From: Bacteroides stercoris ATCC 43183
Lineage (GTDB): Bacteria; Bacteroidota; Bacteroidia; Bacteroidales; Bacteroidaceae
Assembly: GCF_025147325.1 (NCBI RefSeq)
Contig: NZ_CP102262.1
Coordinates: 2,170,001-2,234,000 of the forward strand
Length of the DNA stretch: 64,000 nucleotides
Direction of reading: 5' to 3'
Part shown: positions 28,131 to 37,141 of the stretch, one piece after another
Numbering within the stretch: position 1 is the first letter of the stretch
Layout of the letters: every line of letters starts with the position of its first letter
Translations under genes and position numbers: made by a program
The notes under the pieces: generated by a model
What the model was told of the DNA's origin: nothing
What the model saw: only the letters and a program-made list of their open reading frames with translations
Database searches by the model: none

Positions 28131-29903
28131 TTAAAAACGGTAACTTGTTCCTATGGAAGCTCCTAAGACAAACGTATATTCTCCGCTTGTGTAGGTACGT
28201 GCCGAAGGAGTAATCTTGCCGTTATAACCTCTCAGATACTCTTCCGCGAAGATATTCCAGCGGTCGTTCAGCTTGAAGCTCTGTTGCAGACCGCCCTGGA
28301 TGCCGAAGTAATTCTTGTCTTCCATTTCGTGGTGCGTATAGACGATACCGGCAAAGGCGTTGAGGTCGAATATGCGGTTCTCGCTATAATTGCCTATCAT
28401 GTTGGTAAGGTTCAGCATGTAGTCGGCGGTGACAGACAGCGGATACACACCCCCGTGCTGATAAGCATACCGCCCAATCTCGATGCTTCCTCTTACGGCA
28501 GACAGCGGCGTGTACTGGCGTCCCACACCCAGGCTTATCTGTTGTCCCAGCATATCGGGAATATCCTTCATCTTCACACCTGCGGTGCGCATGGGGAAGT
28601 TGGTTCCCACGGTGGCATACGCAAAGTTATAAGGCTGGAAGAAGCCGCGTCTGGCATCGAAGTCGGCCTTTCTTCTACGGTACTGCACACCGAACATCAC
28701 GCCTACATTCTGCATGTGTCTGTCCTGTGTGATGCCGCTCTTGAACGGTTGCGTATAGAAGCTCTTGCTGTATCGCGCCTCACCCGTGATACCGATTTGG
28801 TCTGACAGGAAATATACCAGTTGCATAGACCCCGTAGGACCGTGGAATGTACGAAGCTTCTTGGCATAGTCGCTGCTTCTGTGCGCCAGTGCTCCGAATT
28901 CGTAGCCGGCGGAAAGGTTCACTTCCAGTCTCGGATCGTCCACACTCGGCGAAACCAGCGTATTCAGGTTCACCAGCACTTCCGCTCTGCCGCCTGCATA
29001 GGCTTCTTCGCTTTTGAACTTGTCCGAATTGAAAGTATAGTGGAAGCCGCCGAAGCCGCTGATGCGCCATCCCAGCGGCATGAACCATTTACCAATTGCC
29101 AGTGAAGCGGCAGGACCTAACGTCTGTAGTCCGGACAGATTGTTGCGCACGGGCTTTCCGAAATCGCCCTGCGTACCGATAGCCGCTTCTATGAACATAT
29201 TATCGCCCATATCTTCCGATTTCATCCTGATGGGAAGACCGGTAAAGCGGTAGGTCAGTCCGGTGTACACGCCATATCCCACGTCATACCGTTTGGGGCA
29301 GTCCGCACCGTCTATTCCGTCGGTATAGAGGTATAGTTTGGGTTCCACATACCAGTCCCAGTTTCTCGACAGATGATAGCGTGCCTGCAAGCCGCCGTGC
29401 ACTCCGCCGGCTATTTTGGCATCCATACCGTCGCGCTTGCTCACATAGCCGCCTATACCCAATACGGTATACAGGCTGATGTGTGCGCCGCTTTTGTACC
29501 CGCCGATATAATCGGACAGGTTGAACAGGTGGTCCAGCTCGATGCCGCCCTGTTTCAGCTCGTCGTTGAAGCCGCCCAACAGAGACACCCGGTAGGAGTT
29601 GAATGAACTTACATCCTTAGTCAGGGCAATACCGCCGTTGAACCATGCCGGCAGTGAAGAACTGCCCCTCAGTTTGTTCACACCGCCCATTACCGACAGG
29701 GAGAAATTCTTGCCCGGCTGGCTGTTGTTCACTTCTCTTCCCTGCGGGATATACCGTTTCTGCAATACATAGTCCATTGCATTGAAAGGCCTTTCGGTGC
29801 TGTCCTTCTTCAGGCTGTCGTCCTGCGCATGGAGCATTTCCGGCATTGCCGTACATGTGCAGATGCACAGTGCCGGAATCATATATTTCAATTTCATTTT
29901 CAA
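28131..29903 (-). CDS. Predicted outer-membrane beta-barrel protein
   Basis: A 590-residue exported protein with a signal peptide ending MPEMLHAQ (about residue 26). The rest is rich in alternating aromatic/polar strands typical of barrels (YRVSLLGGFNDELKQGGIELDHLF, WDWYVEPKLYLYTDG, LEVNLSAGYEFGALAHRS) and ends in a strand with terminal aromatic Phe (GASIGTSYRF), the usual barrel-assembly signal. No enzyme motif is visible. It lies 12 nt after the large OmpA-like gene in one operon, so it may be the membrane part of a surface assembly. I cannot name it further. Confidence 0.7.
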   Translation of the reverse strand: MKMKLKYMIPALCICTCTAMPEMLHAQDDSLKKDSTERPFNAMDYVLQKRYIPQGREVNNSQPGKNFSLSVMGGVNKLRGSSSLPAWFNGGIALTKDVSSFNSYRVSLLGGFNDELKQGGIELDHLFNLSDYIGGYKSGAHISLYTVLGIGGYVSKRDGMDAKIAGGVHGGLQARYHLSRNWDWYVEPKLYLYTDGIDGADCPKRYDVGYGVYTGLTYRFTGLPIRMKSEDMGDNMFIEAAIGTQGDFGKPVRNNLSGLQTLGPAASLAIGKWFMPLGWRISGFGGFHYTFNSDKFKSEEAYAGGRAEVLVNLNTLVSPSVDDPRLEVNLSAGYEFGALAHRSSDYAKKLRTFHGPTGSMQLVYFLSDQIGITGEARYSKSFYTQPFKSGITQDRHMQNVGVMFGVQYRRRKADFDARRGFFQPYNFAYATVGTNFPMRTAGVKMKDIPDMLGQQISLGVGRQYTPLSAVRGSIEIGRYAYQHGGVYPLSVTADYMLNLTNMIGNYSENRIFDLNAFAGIVYTHHEMEDKNYFGIQGGLQQSFKLNDRWNIFAEEYLRGYNGKITPSARTYTSGEYTFVLGASIGTSYRF

Positions 29904-29915
29904 TCCTTATTATGG

Positions 29916-32153
29916 TTATAGGTTAGACATATCCATAGCTGCCTGTATGATATCCTCGTTAAATTCACCGTCGTTCTGTGCGGTAGCCACGAAGCTCTTG
30001 TCGCGTTTGAAACATTCGGACAGGGCAATCACCGTATTCATGAACTCTATCTCACCCTCTCTGGCAGACAAGGTGGCTTTGAAGTACCAGGTCAGTGCGC
30101 TGTCCTGCGGCAGTTTGGCAAGCGAAGCCTTGGCGGCGGCGTTGCCGGCGCGGTTATCCAGCGCCATGTACATCACCACTTCGTTCTGGGGCGATGAAGC
30201 CTTGATGGTTTCAAAAGTCTTGTGTGCACGTTCTTTCTCTTCCGGAGTCGTTCCGCCCTGGAAGTAGCCGCCCAAAGCCCATGTATAGGCTTTCAGCAGG
30301 TCAAATTTGCTGTCCTCCGGCAGAATCTTCACCAATACGCTGGCGTGCTCGAAGTCTCCCTTCTTGATGTACATGCACAGTTGGTTGGTCACCACTTCCA
30401 GCCGGTTCACGATTTCCGTACGGCTTCCGTCGGCATTCATGCGCGAATAGTCGGTGGAGTGGATGCTCAGGTCTATCAGCGGTTCCAGTATGGAAGTATC
30501 CACGGTATCCCTCTCCAGGTAAGAAGCCGCCAGGTTGTTGCCGGCAAGCGCCCACGGATGCTTTTGTTCCAGTGATTCCTCGTAGGCGCGGCGGTACAGA
30601 GCTTCCAGTTCCTTTTCATCGGTTATCAGTTGGAACAGCTTCCAGTATTCATAACGTGTGTAGCTGCCTTTCAGCCCTTTTTCCCTGTATTGTGCCATGA
30701 CTTCCTCGTCATTCGGTTCGCGGTATATCTCGTAGAGGCAGTTATAGTTCACCACGCGGAGTTCGTCCAGATAAGGCACGATGACGGTAGCGTACCAGTC
30801 GAGTTGTTTCAGCGCTCTGCCCTGCGCTCCGATATCCTTATGCTTTGCCAGAATTTCTTTCACCTTGCCGGCTTCCGTGCTTTTGCCGTCACGTTCCAGC
30901 AGTTTCACCACTTCTTCCCACGGAGCCACTTCGGCATGCGGGTTGCGGTAAACGCGTTCCAGGGTATATTGGGGCAATATGGAGGTAATCTCCTGTTCAA
31001 TCTTGCGCATACGTCTTTCGGCAAGGCTCAGGTTACTGCTGTAATGGCCGTCCGGAGAAGCCGTACCTGCCACGTGAAACTCCTTCAATACCGTACCCGG
31101 AGATTCGGCTATCTCTTTCAGCTTGTTTCTCAGCATGGCAAGGCTCTGTTTGTTTTCGGGCGTGTCCGTCAGTTGGTCGGAGTTGATGAGGAAAGACAGT
31201 TGTATCTTGTCCGACGTATTTCTTTTCTCTATCTGTGCCCTTTCCTTGTGCTGCAACGGATCCATCTGCTCCGAGAAGAGGTTGTATTGCAGGAACTTCA
31301 TCGGGCGTTTGGTCTGGCACGTATTGATTTGGTACGTTCTGGAGTTCGACGCGCTGTAATCTTCCAGGTTCACGATGGCAAAGCAACTGTAGTTCCGGTT
31401 GGGGTCGGGCACAATGATGGTATCCGTCCAGTCCAGGTTCATGGCCCTTGTAGTCAGCGCCTCCGCTTTGATGTACGGACGCAGCGGGTCACGGTTCATG
31501 TCATAGCCCATTTTGCGTTCCTGCGTCAGGGCATATTCCTTGCCGTCGTATACGGACGGGCGTGCAAAGGTTATCGTATCGTTCGTTTCGCAGTCCAGTA
31601 CGTACGGCTGTATAATCAGTCGCGAGAAGCGGTTGCCGAAGTAAGGCGGCAGTTTGAAGGTATTGTACGGAATCAGCATGTTTCCGATAATCTTCGGCGC
31701 TTTCGGTTCCGGTTTCAGAACCAGCCGCATGGCGGTTACGGTCACACTCTCCAGCATCACTCCTTCGTCGATGCTCACATCTATTTTCATCTGATGTCTC
31801 ACTTCCTTCAATACCGAGGGCGAGAGTCCCACTTTGAAAATCAGCGCACCGTTGTCCGGAACCAGTATTTCATAATACCCGTTCTCGTCGGTGGTTGTTT
31901 TCCCTTCCTGGTCCAGCAGCAATGTTTTCTCCTGGTCGTTGCTGTCCAGTATCTTCTTCATATCCTCGCCCACGGCTACGGTCTTGGCGGCATACACATC
32001 CACCGTCACGTCCGAGAAAGGCACTTTCCGGTTTTCGGCAATGTTATATACGGTACCCGATACCTTCACCATTTTCTGCGCCAGGGCAGTGCCGGTACCG
32101 CATCCCGCCACAACCAGAAGCAGGATCCATATTTTCAATCTTTCAGTAATCAT
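29916..32153 (-). CDS. Large exported protein with an OmpA-like domain
   Basis: A 745-residue protein. The N-terminus, LLLVVAGCGTGTALAQ, could be a lipoprotein signal (Cys in VAGC) or a type I signal cut after ALAQ; sequence does not decide. A carboxypeptidase-regulatory-like beta domain (about 30-120, KVSGTVYNIAENRKVPFSDVTVDV) is followed by a beta-rich middle part. An OmpA-like peptidoglycan-binding segment lies near 320-395 (LSFLINSDQL, EFHVAGTASPDGHYSSNLSLAERRMRKIEQEI). The C-terminal half is helical and TPR-like. It is flanked by DUF3575-type proteins, an association also seen at fimbrial assembly loci of Bacteroidales. The function is unknown. Confidence 0.7.
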   Translation of the reverse strand: MITERLKIWILLLVVAGCGTGTALAQKMVKVSGTVYNIAENRKVPFSDVTVDVYAAKTVAVGEDMKKILDSNDQEKTLLLDQEGKTTTDENGYYEILVPDNGALIFKVGLSPSVLKEVRHQMKIDVSIDEGVMLESVTVTAMRLVLKPEPKAPKIIGNMLIPYNTFKLPPYFGNRFSRLIIQPYVLDCETNDTITFARPSVYDGKEYALTQERKMGYDMNRDPLRPYIKAEALTTRAMNLDWTDTIIVPDPNRNYSCFAIVNLEDYSASNSRTYQINTCQTKRPMKFLQYNLFSEQMDPLQHKERAQIEKRNTSDKIQLSFLINSDQLTDTPENKQSLAMLRNKLKEIAESPGTVLKEFHVAGTASPDGHYSSNLSLAERRMRKIEQEITSILPQYTLERVYRNPHAEVAPWEEVVKLLERDGKSTEAGKVKEILAKHKDIGAQGRALKQLDWYATVIVPYLDELRVVNYNCLYEIYREPNDEEVMAQYREKGLKGSYTRYEYWKLFQLITDEKELEALYRRAYEESLEQKHPWALAGNNLAASYLERDTVDTSILEPLIDLSIHSTDYSRMNADGSRTEIVNRLEVVTNQLCMYIKKGDFEHASVLVKILPEDSKFDLLKAYTWALGGYFQGGTTPEEKERAHKTFETIKASSPQNEVVMYMALDNRAGNAAAKASLAKLPQDSALTWYFKATLSAREGEIEFMNTVIALSECFKRDKSFVATAQNDGEFNEDIIQAAMDMSNL

Positions 32154-32161
32154 TCTCCGTA

Positions 32162-32722
32162 TTATTTAAAAATGTAAGTACACGAAATTCCCAGTCCCAT
32201 GGGCATCACCTTGTGTCCGGTGGTGTTGTAGTCTCCCGGTTCGGGCAATCCCTTCTCGTAGCGTTTCTCCCTGTACCACATCAGTGATATTCCGGCGCTG
32301 AATTCTATGTTGAAGCGTTTGCCCAGCGGCAGTACATATCCGTACACCATTCCCGGGCCTATGGCATCGCCGAAGTGGTGTGTATCCGAGAATGTGGCGT
32401 CATACCTCATGCCCTGTATGCCCAGGCCTATGAAGCTCTGCACCATTGCCCGTCCGCTCACCCAGTATCTCACTTGCGCTTCCGCACCTTTGATGCTGCA
32501 ATCCAGCGGGTTCTGGTCAAGGCTGTAGAAAGCTCCCGCCATAACGCTGGTCCGGTTCGATGTCACCAGTTCCAGCGAGAAGTTCGGAGTCAGGTTTCCC
32601 CAAAGCAGTGCGTTTGTTCTTCCGGCAATGAGCTGTGCCTGCGCATTACTTGCCGTGCATGCCAGTACAGCTATCACTATCAGCCTCGCCCATATACTTT
32701 TCTTTTTACAATCTTTTGTCAT
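32162..32722 (-). CDS. DUF3575-like outer-membrane protein
   Basis: A 186-residue exported protein with a signal peptide (cut near SNAQA, about residue 29). NALLWGNLTPNFSLELV matches the start of DUF3575, a small beta-barrel family found in Bacteroidetes envelope and fimbrial clusters. It ends with a barrel-like strand, GISCTYIFK. It sits 9 nt before the large OmpA-like gene and 10 nt after a second DUF3575-like gene. Role unknown; probably a structural part of the same assembly. Confidence 0.75.
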   Translation of the reverse strand: MTKDCKKKSIWARLIVIAVLACTASNAQAQLIAGRTNALLWGNLTPNFSLELVTSNRTSVMAGAFYSLDQNPLDCSIKGAEAQVRYWVSGRAMVQSFIGLGIQGMRYDATFSDTHHFGDAIGPGMVYGYVLPLGKRFNIEFSAGISLMWYREKRYEKGLPEPGDYNTTGHKVMPMGLGISCTYIFK

Positions 32723-32731
32723 ACGAATCTC

Positions 32732-33427
32732 TTATTTTTGTCTCTGACTGTACTTGTTTCTGATAGAGCTGAAGCGGTACACGAATCCTACGCGTATATC
32801 GCTCACTACGGGGTAGGGCAGGAAATGCCTGTCTCTGCTCTTTGTACGTATCAGGTGGTTATCTTCATATTTATATTTGTCATATTCGGCATAGGCTGCT
32901 CCCACGCTCAGACCCAGATCCAGATCTATTGCGCCCTGTTTGCATTTGTATACGGGCAGCTGCCATCCGCCGGTCAGTCCGGCATGGAACATATCGCCGG
33001 CGATGCCTTTGCCCCATGCTCCGGCAAACTTGCTGTATCCGGCATAGAAGCCCCAGTAGTAGGTACGCCAGAATTTGGGAATCTTGGACTGTCCCGTCTT
33101 TACGGTAAAGGAAGGTTTGGCATATCTTTTCACTTCCAGTCTGTAATCGTTGATTTTCATCTGTATGCGTTCGTTCATACTGATTTTGGCATTGCCGTTC
33201 CATTTGGCGCCTATGCCCACTACCCACCGGTTGTCGGTAGAACTTGAAAGGTCAAATTCCACTTTGGCATTCGGCAACAGCAACAGCCAGTCCATTGCAT
33301 TGGTTTCAAACGCCCACCGTTCTTTGGGCGAAATCTTTTCGGAGGTTTTCTGTTGGGCGTATGCTCGGACGCTTATCGCGCCCAGCATCGCCAGAAACAG
33401 AAACAGTACCTTTGTCCTATTTGTCAT
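32732..33427 (-). CDS. DUF3575 outer-membrane protein
   Basis: A 231-residue exported protein (signal peptide to about RAYAQQ, residue 26). FETNAMDWLLLLPNAKVEFDLSS and WVVGIGAKWNGNAKI are typical of DUF3575 proteins. WRTYYWGFYAGYSKFAGAW looks like membrane strands. It shares its family with the next gene but is clearly divergent, so an old duplication is likely. Part of the five-gene run from 34075 to 28131. Confidence 0.78.
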   Translation of the reverse strand: MTNRTKVLFLFLAMLGAISVRAYAQQKTSEKISPKERWAFETNAMDWLLLLPNAKVEFDLSSSTDNRWVVGIGAKWNGNAKISMNERIQMKINDYRLEVKRYAKPSFTVKTGQSKIPKFWRTYYWGFYAGYSKFAGAWGKGIAGDMFHAGLTGGWQLPVYKCKQGAIDLDLGLSVGAAYAEYDKYKYEDNHLIRTKSRDRHFLPYPVVSDIRVGFVYRFSSIRNKYSQRQK

Positions 33428-33460
33428 CAGTTGTCAATGTTTAGTTCTATATTCTGTATA

Positions 33461-34075
33461 TCAGAAGTTGTAGGTCAGTCCGGCAGTCAGTGCGGCTGCA
33501 CCTTCCCCTTTCTTTCCGCTGGCGCATCCGTCCAGCTTGTCCCCTACGAGATTACCTTTTAGCTCGACATTGATGTCCAGATGTTCCGATACCTTAAAGC
33601 GGTTCAGCACACCTACGGTAAGCACTCCTGTGGTGGTATTCAGTCCGGGGGCGTTGGCCACACCGCCGCCCACCAGCGGAATGAGGCTGTATGTACGTTC
33701 TTCGTCCACACCGCACCACCAGTTCAGCACGTCCACCATGATGTCGGCATGATACATCATGAAATTCCACGATTCGCTGCTTCCGTTCTTGGCTTCGCCC
33801 GAAGCGTGCATTCCGCTTATCTGCAATCTGGCGCCTAATACGGGAGTAATCCATTTACCGCCGCTTACGTCGCCCGTAATGGAAATGCGGTTTCCGAATT
33901 TCGTGTGCATGTCATAATCGCCTACGTATACTCCGGCTCCTACCGAACCGCTTACAAACCATTTCTCATTGGCCGGATAGGCCTCCATTTTGCCTTGTGC
34001 GGCAACGGTAGTCCCTGCCGAAGCAAGAACTACCGCTGCCAATATCCAAGGTCTTAGACTAAAAAAATGTTTCAT
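33461..34075 (-). CDS. Small outer-membrane beta-barrel protein
   Basis: A 204-residue protein. I use the ATG at 34075, which gives the signal peptide MKHFFSLRPWILAAVVLASA with cleavage near VAAQG; codons further upstream lie before the promoter and in AT-rich non-coding sequence. The mature part has strand-like segments (WFVSGSVGAGVYVGDYDM, LDINVELKGNLVGDKL) and ends in GLTYNF, a barrel-type C-terminus. It begins the operon running to 28131 and has its own promoter 150-180 nt upstream. The family was not recognised. Confidence 0.72.
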   Translation of the reverse strand: MKHFFSLRPWILAAVVLASAGTTVAAQGKMEAYPANEKWFVSGSVGAGVYVGDYDMHTKFGNRISITGDVSGGKWITPVLGARLQISGMHASGEAKNGSSESWNFMMYHADIMVDVLNWWCGVDEERTYSLIPLVGGGVANAPGLNTTTGVLTVGVLNRFKVSEHLDINVELKGNLVGDKLDGCASGKKGEGAAALTAGLTYNF

Positions 34076-34228
34076 TATTTCAAAGTAGTTATTAATTACT
34101 TCAATTGTATAAAATAAAAGAATAATATGTTTATATGAAGTGTTGTTCTTTGTAGAGCATGCTACGCTATTGCCTGTCACATTGGAAATTATGTGGAACA
34201 GGTAAAATGGATAAGTTCTAATGCGTGG

Positions 34229-34259
34229 CAAAGTTACTAACTAAAATAATAAAAAACAA
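34229..34259 (-). promoter_or_regulatory. Promoter of the outer-membrane protein operon
   Basis: On the minus strand a TTG (34257-34259) is followed after 20 nt by TAACTTTG (34229-34236), a good match. The leader to the ATG at 34075 is about 145 nt. Confidence 0.6.
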
Positions 34260-34302
34260 CTTTTTATTTACATAATGATGTAGAATAATGGCGTAAATAA
34301 AA

Positions 34303-34342
34303 CTGTGTCAGCAAAGAATAAAATAAAACTTTGCTGACACAG
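34303..34342 (-). terminator. Terminator of the OmpA-family gene
   Basis: A perfect 14-bp inverted repeat, CTGTGTCAGCAAAG and its complement, with a 12-nt A-rich loop. On the minus strand it is followed by TTTTATTT. It separates the OmpA-family gene from the downstream operon. Confidence 0.8.
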
Positions 34343-34374
34343 ACTATTTTAATTACCTATAAAGTAGGTTAGGA

Positions 34375-35649
34375 CTATTCTTTTTCTTTCACTTCGCCGC
34401 GGCGTGCCTTTTCGGTGTAGCGCAGTTCCTTTTCAATGGTCATATCCTTGCCCAGACCATACGTATGCAGTCTTTCGGGTTCTATACCCACTTTCACGAG
34501 GAACTTCTTCAAGGCTTCGGCACGTTTCAGCGTCACTTTTTTGTTTATGGCTTCTCCGCCCGTATGGTCGGCATAGCCGCAGATGTCAATCTGTATTTCC
34601 GGATTCTCTTTCAGTGTTTTGGCAATGGTGAAGAGTTCGCGTGCATACTTGTCCGTATCCAGTTTCCATTTTCCGCGTTCAAAGTATACGGCGGGCAAGT
34701 CTTTCGGGAAACCTTTGCATACCACTACTTCCGGAGATTTTTCAAGCACTTTCTGTTCGATGTAGATAGTATCGTGCACCACTTTCGTAACGGTCTTTGT
34801 AGCGCGCTTCCACATAGGCAGATAGCCCGGAGCGTACATGATGTTGTCTTTCTTTCCGCTCTTTCCATTGCCTATTTTCCATACCAGACCCACTTGTGCG
34901 GTAAACATCGTATTTCTCTTGCAGTTGCAGATAGTTTTGATGCCGTCAAATTTGTTGTTGTTAATCCACATCATGCCGCCTTTCAACTGGGCGTCCAAAT
35001 GTTTGTTGATGCGGTAACGCAATGCTACATCTCCGCCCAATCCCAAATTGACTTTGTTGCTCAGCTTATCTGCAAACCGGTTTCCACTGCCTTTTTCTTC
35101 CACTTCGGTTGAGAATTTCTGCATGTATATACCCGGAGCTACCAGTAATGCCCACCGGCGATTGCCATCGCTGCGTCGGAACAGGTTAAACATATTCACT
35201 TCAAAATTCAGTCCGAAGTTCCACATCCTGATGTCACTGCGCAGCTCTTTGTAGTATTTGGCTCCTTCCGGAAAATCTACATTGTAATAGGTTTCCGCAT
35301 TTGGCATGAGGATGAAGTCGTCTTCATAATCTCGCGAACCGGCTTTGTTGGCGGCATAGTCCACAGACAGCCGTATACCGAACAACGGATTGAACTGGTA
35401 TCCGCCTTGCAGTCCTATCATTCCGCCCCAATAACCGTTACCTTTGGTTACGGAACGGAAGTCTCCTGCAAAAAACGGAACACCGCCGTTAATACCTATG
35501 CTCCACCGTGAGTAATCATTGTACAAAGCTTTTTTGCTGGGATAATCCTTCCAGGGATCATCCACTTTTATTGTTTCTTGAGCCGAAGCATTCATGCCGG
35601 ATAAGAATATAAGGCATGAAGCGGCTGCTATATTCTGTAACAATTTCAT
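34375..35649 (-). CDS. OmpA family outer-membrane protein
   Basis: A 424-residue protein with a signal peptide (cut near NASAQ, residue 24). The N-terminal half is an eight-strand-like barrel region (WSIGINGGVPFFAGDF, WGGMIGLQGGYQFNPLFGIRLSVDY, NLGLGGDVALRYRINKHLDA). After a linker the C-terminal OmpA domain (about 315-405) contains IQIDICGYADHTGGEAINKKVTLKRAEALKKFL, the peptidoglycan-binding core. It thus links outer membrane and cell wall. The gene is 30 nt after the IS-interrupted coiled-coil gene, so the insertion may be polar on it. Confidence 0.88.
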   Translation of the reverse strand: MKLLQNIAAASCLIFLSGMNASAQETIKVDDPWKDYPSKKALYNDYSRWSIGINGGVPFFAGDFRSVTKGNGYWGGMIGLQGGYQFNPLFGIRLSVDYAANKAGSRDYEDDFILMPNAETYYNVDFPEGAKYYKELRSDIRMWNFGLNFEVNMFNLFRRSDGNRRWALLVAPGIYMQKFSTEVEEKGSGNRFADKLSNKVNLGLGGDVALRYRINKHLDAQLKGGMMWINNNKFDGIKTICNCKRNTMFTAQVGLVWKIGNGKSGKKDNIMYAPGYLPMWKRATKTVTKVVHDTIYIEQKVLEKSPEVVVCKGFPKDLPAVYFERGKWKLDTDKYARELFTIAKTLKENPEIQIDICGYADHTGGEAINKKVTLKRAEALKKFLVKVGIEPERLHTYGLGKDMTIEKELRYTEKARRGEVKEKE

Positions 35650-35679
35650 AATACTGTACTTTTTAAGTGATTGGATCGG

Positions 35680-37027
35680 TTATTTCTTTAACAGTTCAAT
35701 GCAGACGAATGCCGGTTTTCCGTAGAAATATCCGTTTTCACTGGCTTGCAGTCGCACTACTACTTTGTAACCTTCGATGGAAGTAACATTCACACCCGGA
35801 TTCAGATGTTGTTTCATAAATATTTTTCCGTCAGTGGTTACTCCTATATGACTGTCCATGTGGCTTACCGCAGTTCCATTTTTATCATACGCCATTATAT
35901 AAGAGTATATTACATTCAGCTTTTTTGTTCCGTCATCTTTCGGGCTGGCTTTTACATCTTCACCTTCCAAAACCGGTTGTGTGCCTATTATCTCCACAAG
36001 ATTATTTCCTAAGTCCTCTATATCGGCAAGAATATTGCGTTTATAGATATCCGTATCGTTAAAGTCGCTTAAGTCTGATCCGGTAGCAACATTTACTGGA
36101 ATATTCTCTTGGAAAAAGTCATAATCTTTATTTCCGTCCATAACACCGTTGGGAGAGAAGCGAACTCCGCAGTATCCGCTCTGACTACAGTTTCCGTTTT
36201 CTGCGTTTTTGTTAAATACAACAGCAACCTGACATGCTAAATCTTTGGCAACAGAACTCGGCAATCCTTCCACTTCTGTGGCAGAAGCTGTTACAGTCAA
36301 TGTTGCTTCATCATACTTTTCTACTTTTTCTACGGTAAACTCCGGACCAGCTTCCGCACTTCGTGTCACGGGAGTCACTTTGCGACTATCAATAGAAATG
36401 GCATCCTTCTGTTCTATCATTTCATCTATTACTGATGCAGGCATCACTTTTACATTGATTTTCAAGGTGTACTTGCTGCCATCCTGTTTCAGGAGAACGC
36501 TTTGGTTGTTGAAGTCTGGAATAATATCCATCTTTTTGATGCGATTGGCAAGTTCATCGATCTGTTCCTGCAATTTATCAATCTGACTTTGCAATTTATC
36601 AATCTGACTTTGCAATTTATCGATTTTGCTACTCAAATTTTGTTCCACTTCATTAAGCAGTCCCTGGAATTTGTTTTCCAGTTCTGTCAGCTTTTCAGCC
36701 AGTTCCTCGTCGGTAATGCCCTGATTGCCGGTTAGGTTATCTATCTGCTCTTGCAGTTCTTTTATTTTATCGTTCAAGTCATTAATCTTGTTTTGCAGTT
36801 CGGCTTTGGCGGTTTCCAATGCTTCTCTCAGTTCTTTCAACTGAGCTTCGCAATCGACATCGCAACCGCCCCCATTGTTTCCGTTCTGTAAATCCTCTAT
36901 TTGCTTTTCGATAGTGGTAACCCTTTCTTCAAGACTGGTTATCTGCTCCTTAAGTTCGGTGTAACTGTTTTCTCCCGCTTTCAGTTGGTTACGGATGATT
37001 TCCAATTGACCGTCATAATCTTTTTGG
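35680..37027 (-). pseudogene. 3' part of an exported coiled-coil protein gene split by an IS element
   Basis: This is the main part (about 448 codons) of a gene whose signal-peptide end lies beyond the IS at 38864-38919. The fragment starts QKDYDGQLEIIRNQLKAG and runs through a long coiled coil (about 170 residues of KLQSQIDKLQ-type heptads, resembling the DUF4988 N-terminal region of Bacteroides surface proteins), a GGGCDVDC break, and a C-terminal beta-rich domain of about 270 residues ending FVCIELLKK. A TTG at 37005 could start a shortened protein, but it would lack export. A 21-bp repeat at 36571-36615 encodes identical heptads. Confidence 0.85.
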
Positions 37028-37093
37028 AAGGTGTGTCAAAATGCACACCTTCTGTTTTTTACGCACAAAGCCCCGACTTTCACAAGCTGGGGC

Positions 37094-37124
37094 TTTGTTA
37101 TTACCTAAAGATTTTGTATCTTTA
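37094..37124 (+). promoter_or_regulatory. Transposase promoter
   Basis: TTTG at 37094-37097, 19 nt, then TATCTTTA at 37117-37124, one base off the -7 consensus. It lies 17 nt before the transposase start. Confidence 0.55.
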
Positions 37125-37141
37125 AGCATAAGTTCTTTACT

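Noticed and set aside
30630..32177. A 515-codon + strand open frame opposite the large OmpA-like gene
   Set aside because: The minus-strand gene has a signal peptide and OmpA-like motifs and fits the operon; the + frame has no domain features.
37005..37027. Start of an intact coiled-coil gene at the TTG at 37005
   Set aside because: The coding frame continues upstream to the IS end, and the matching signal peptide is found on the other side of the element.
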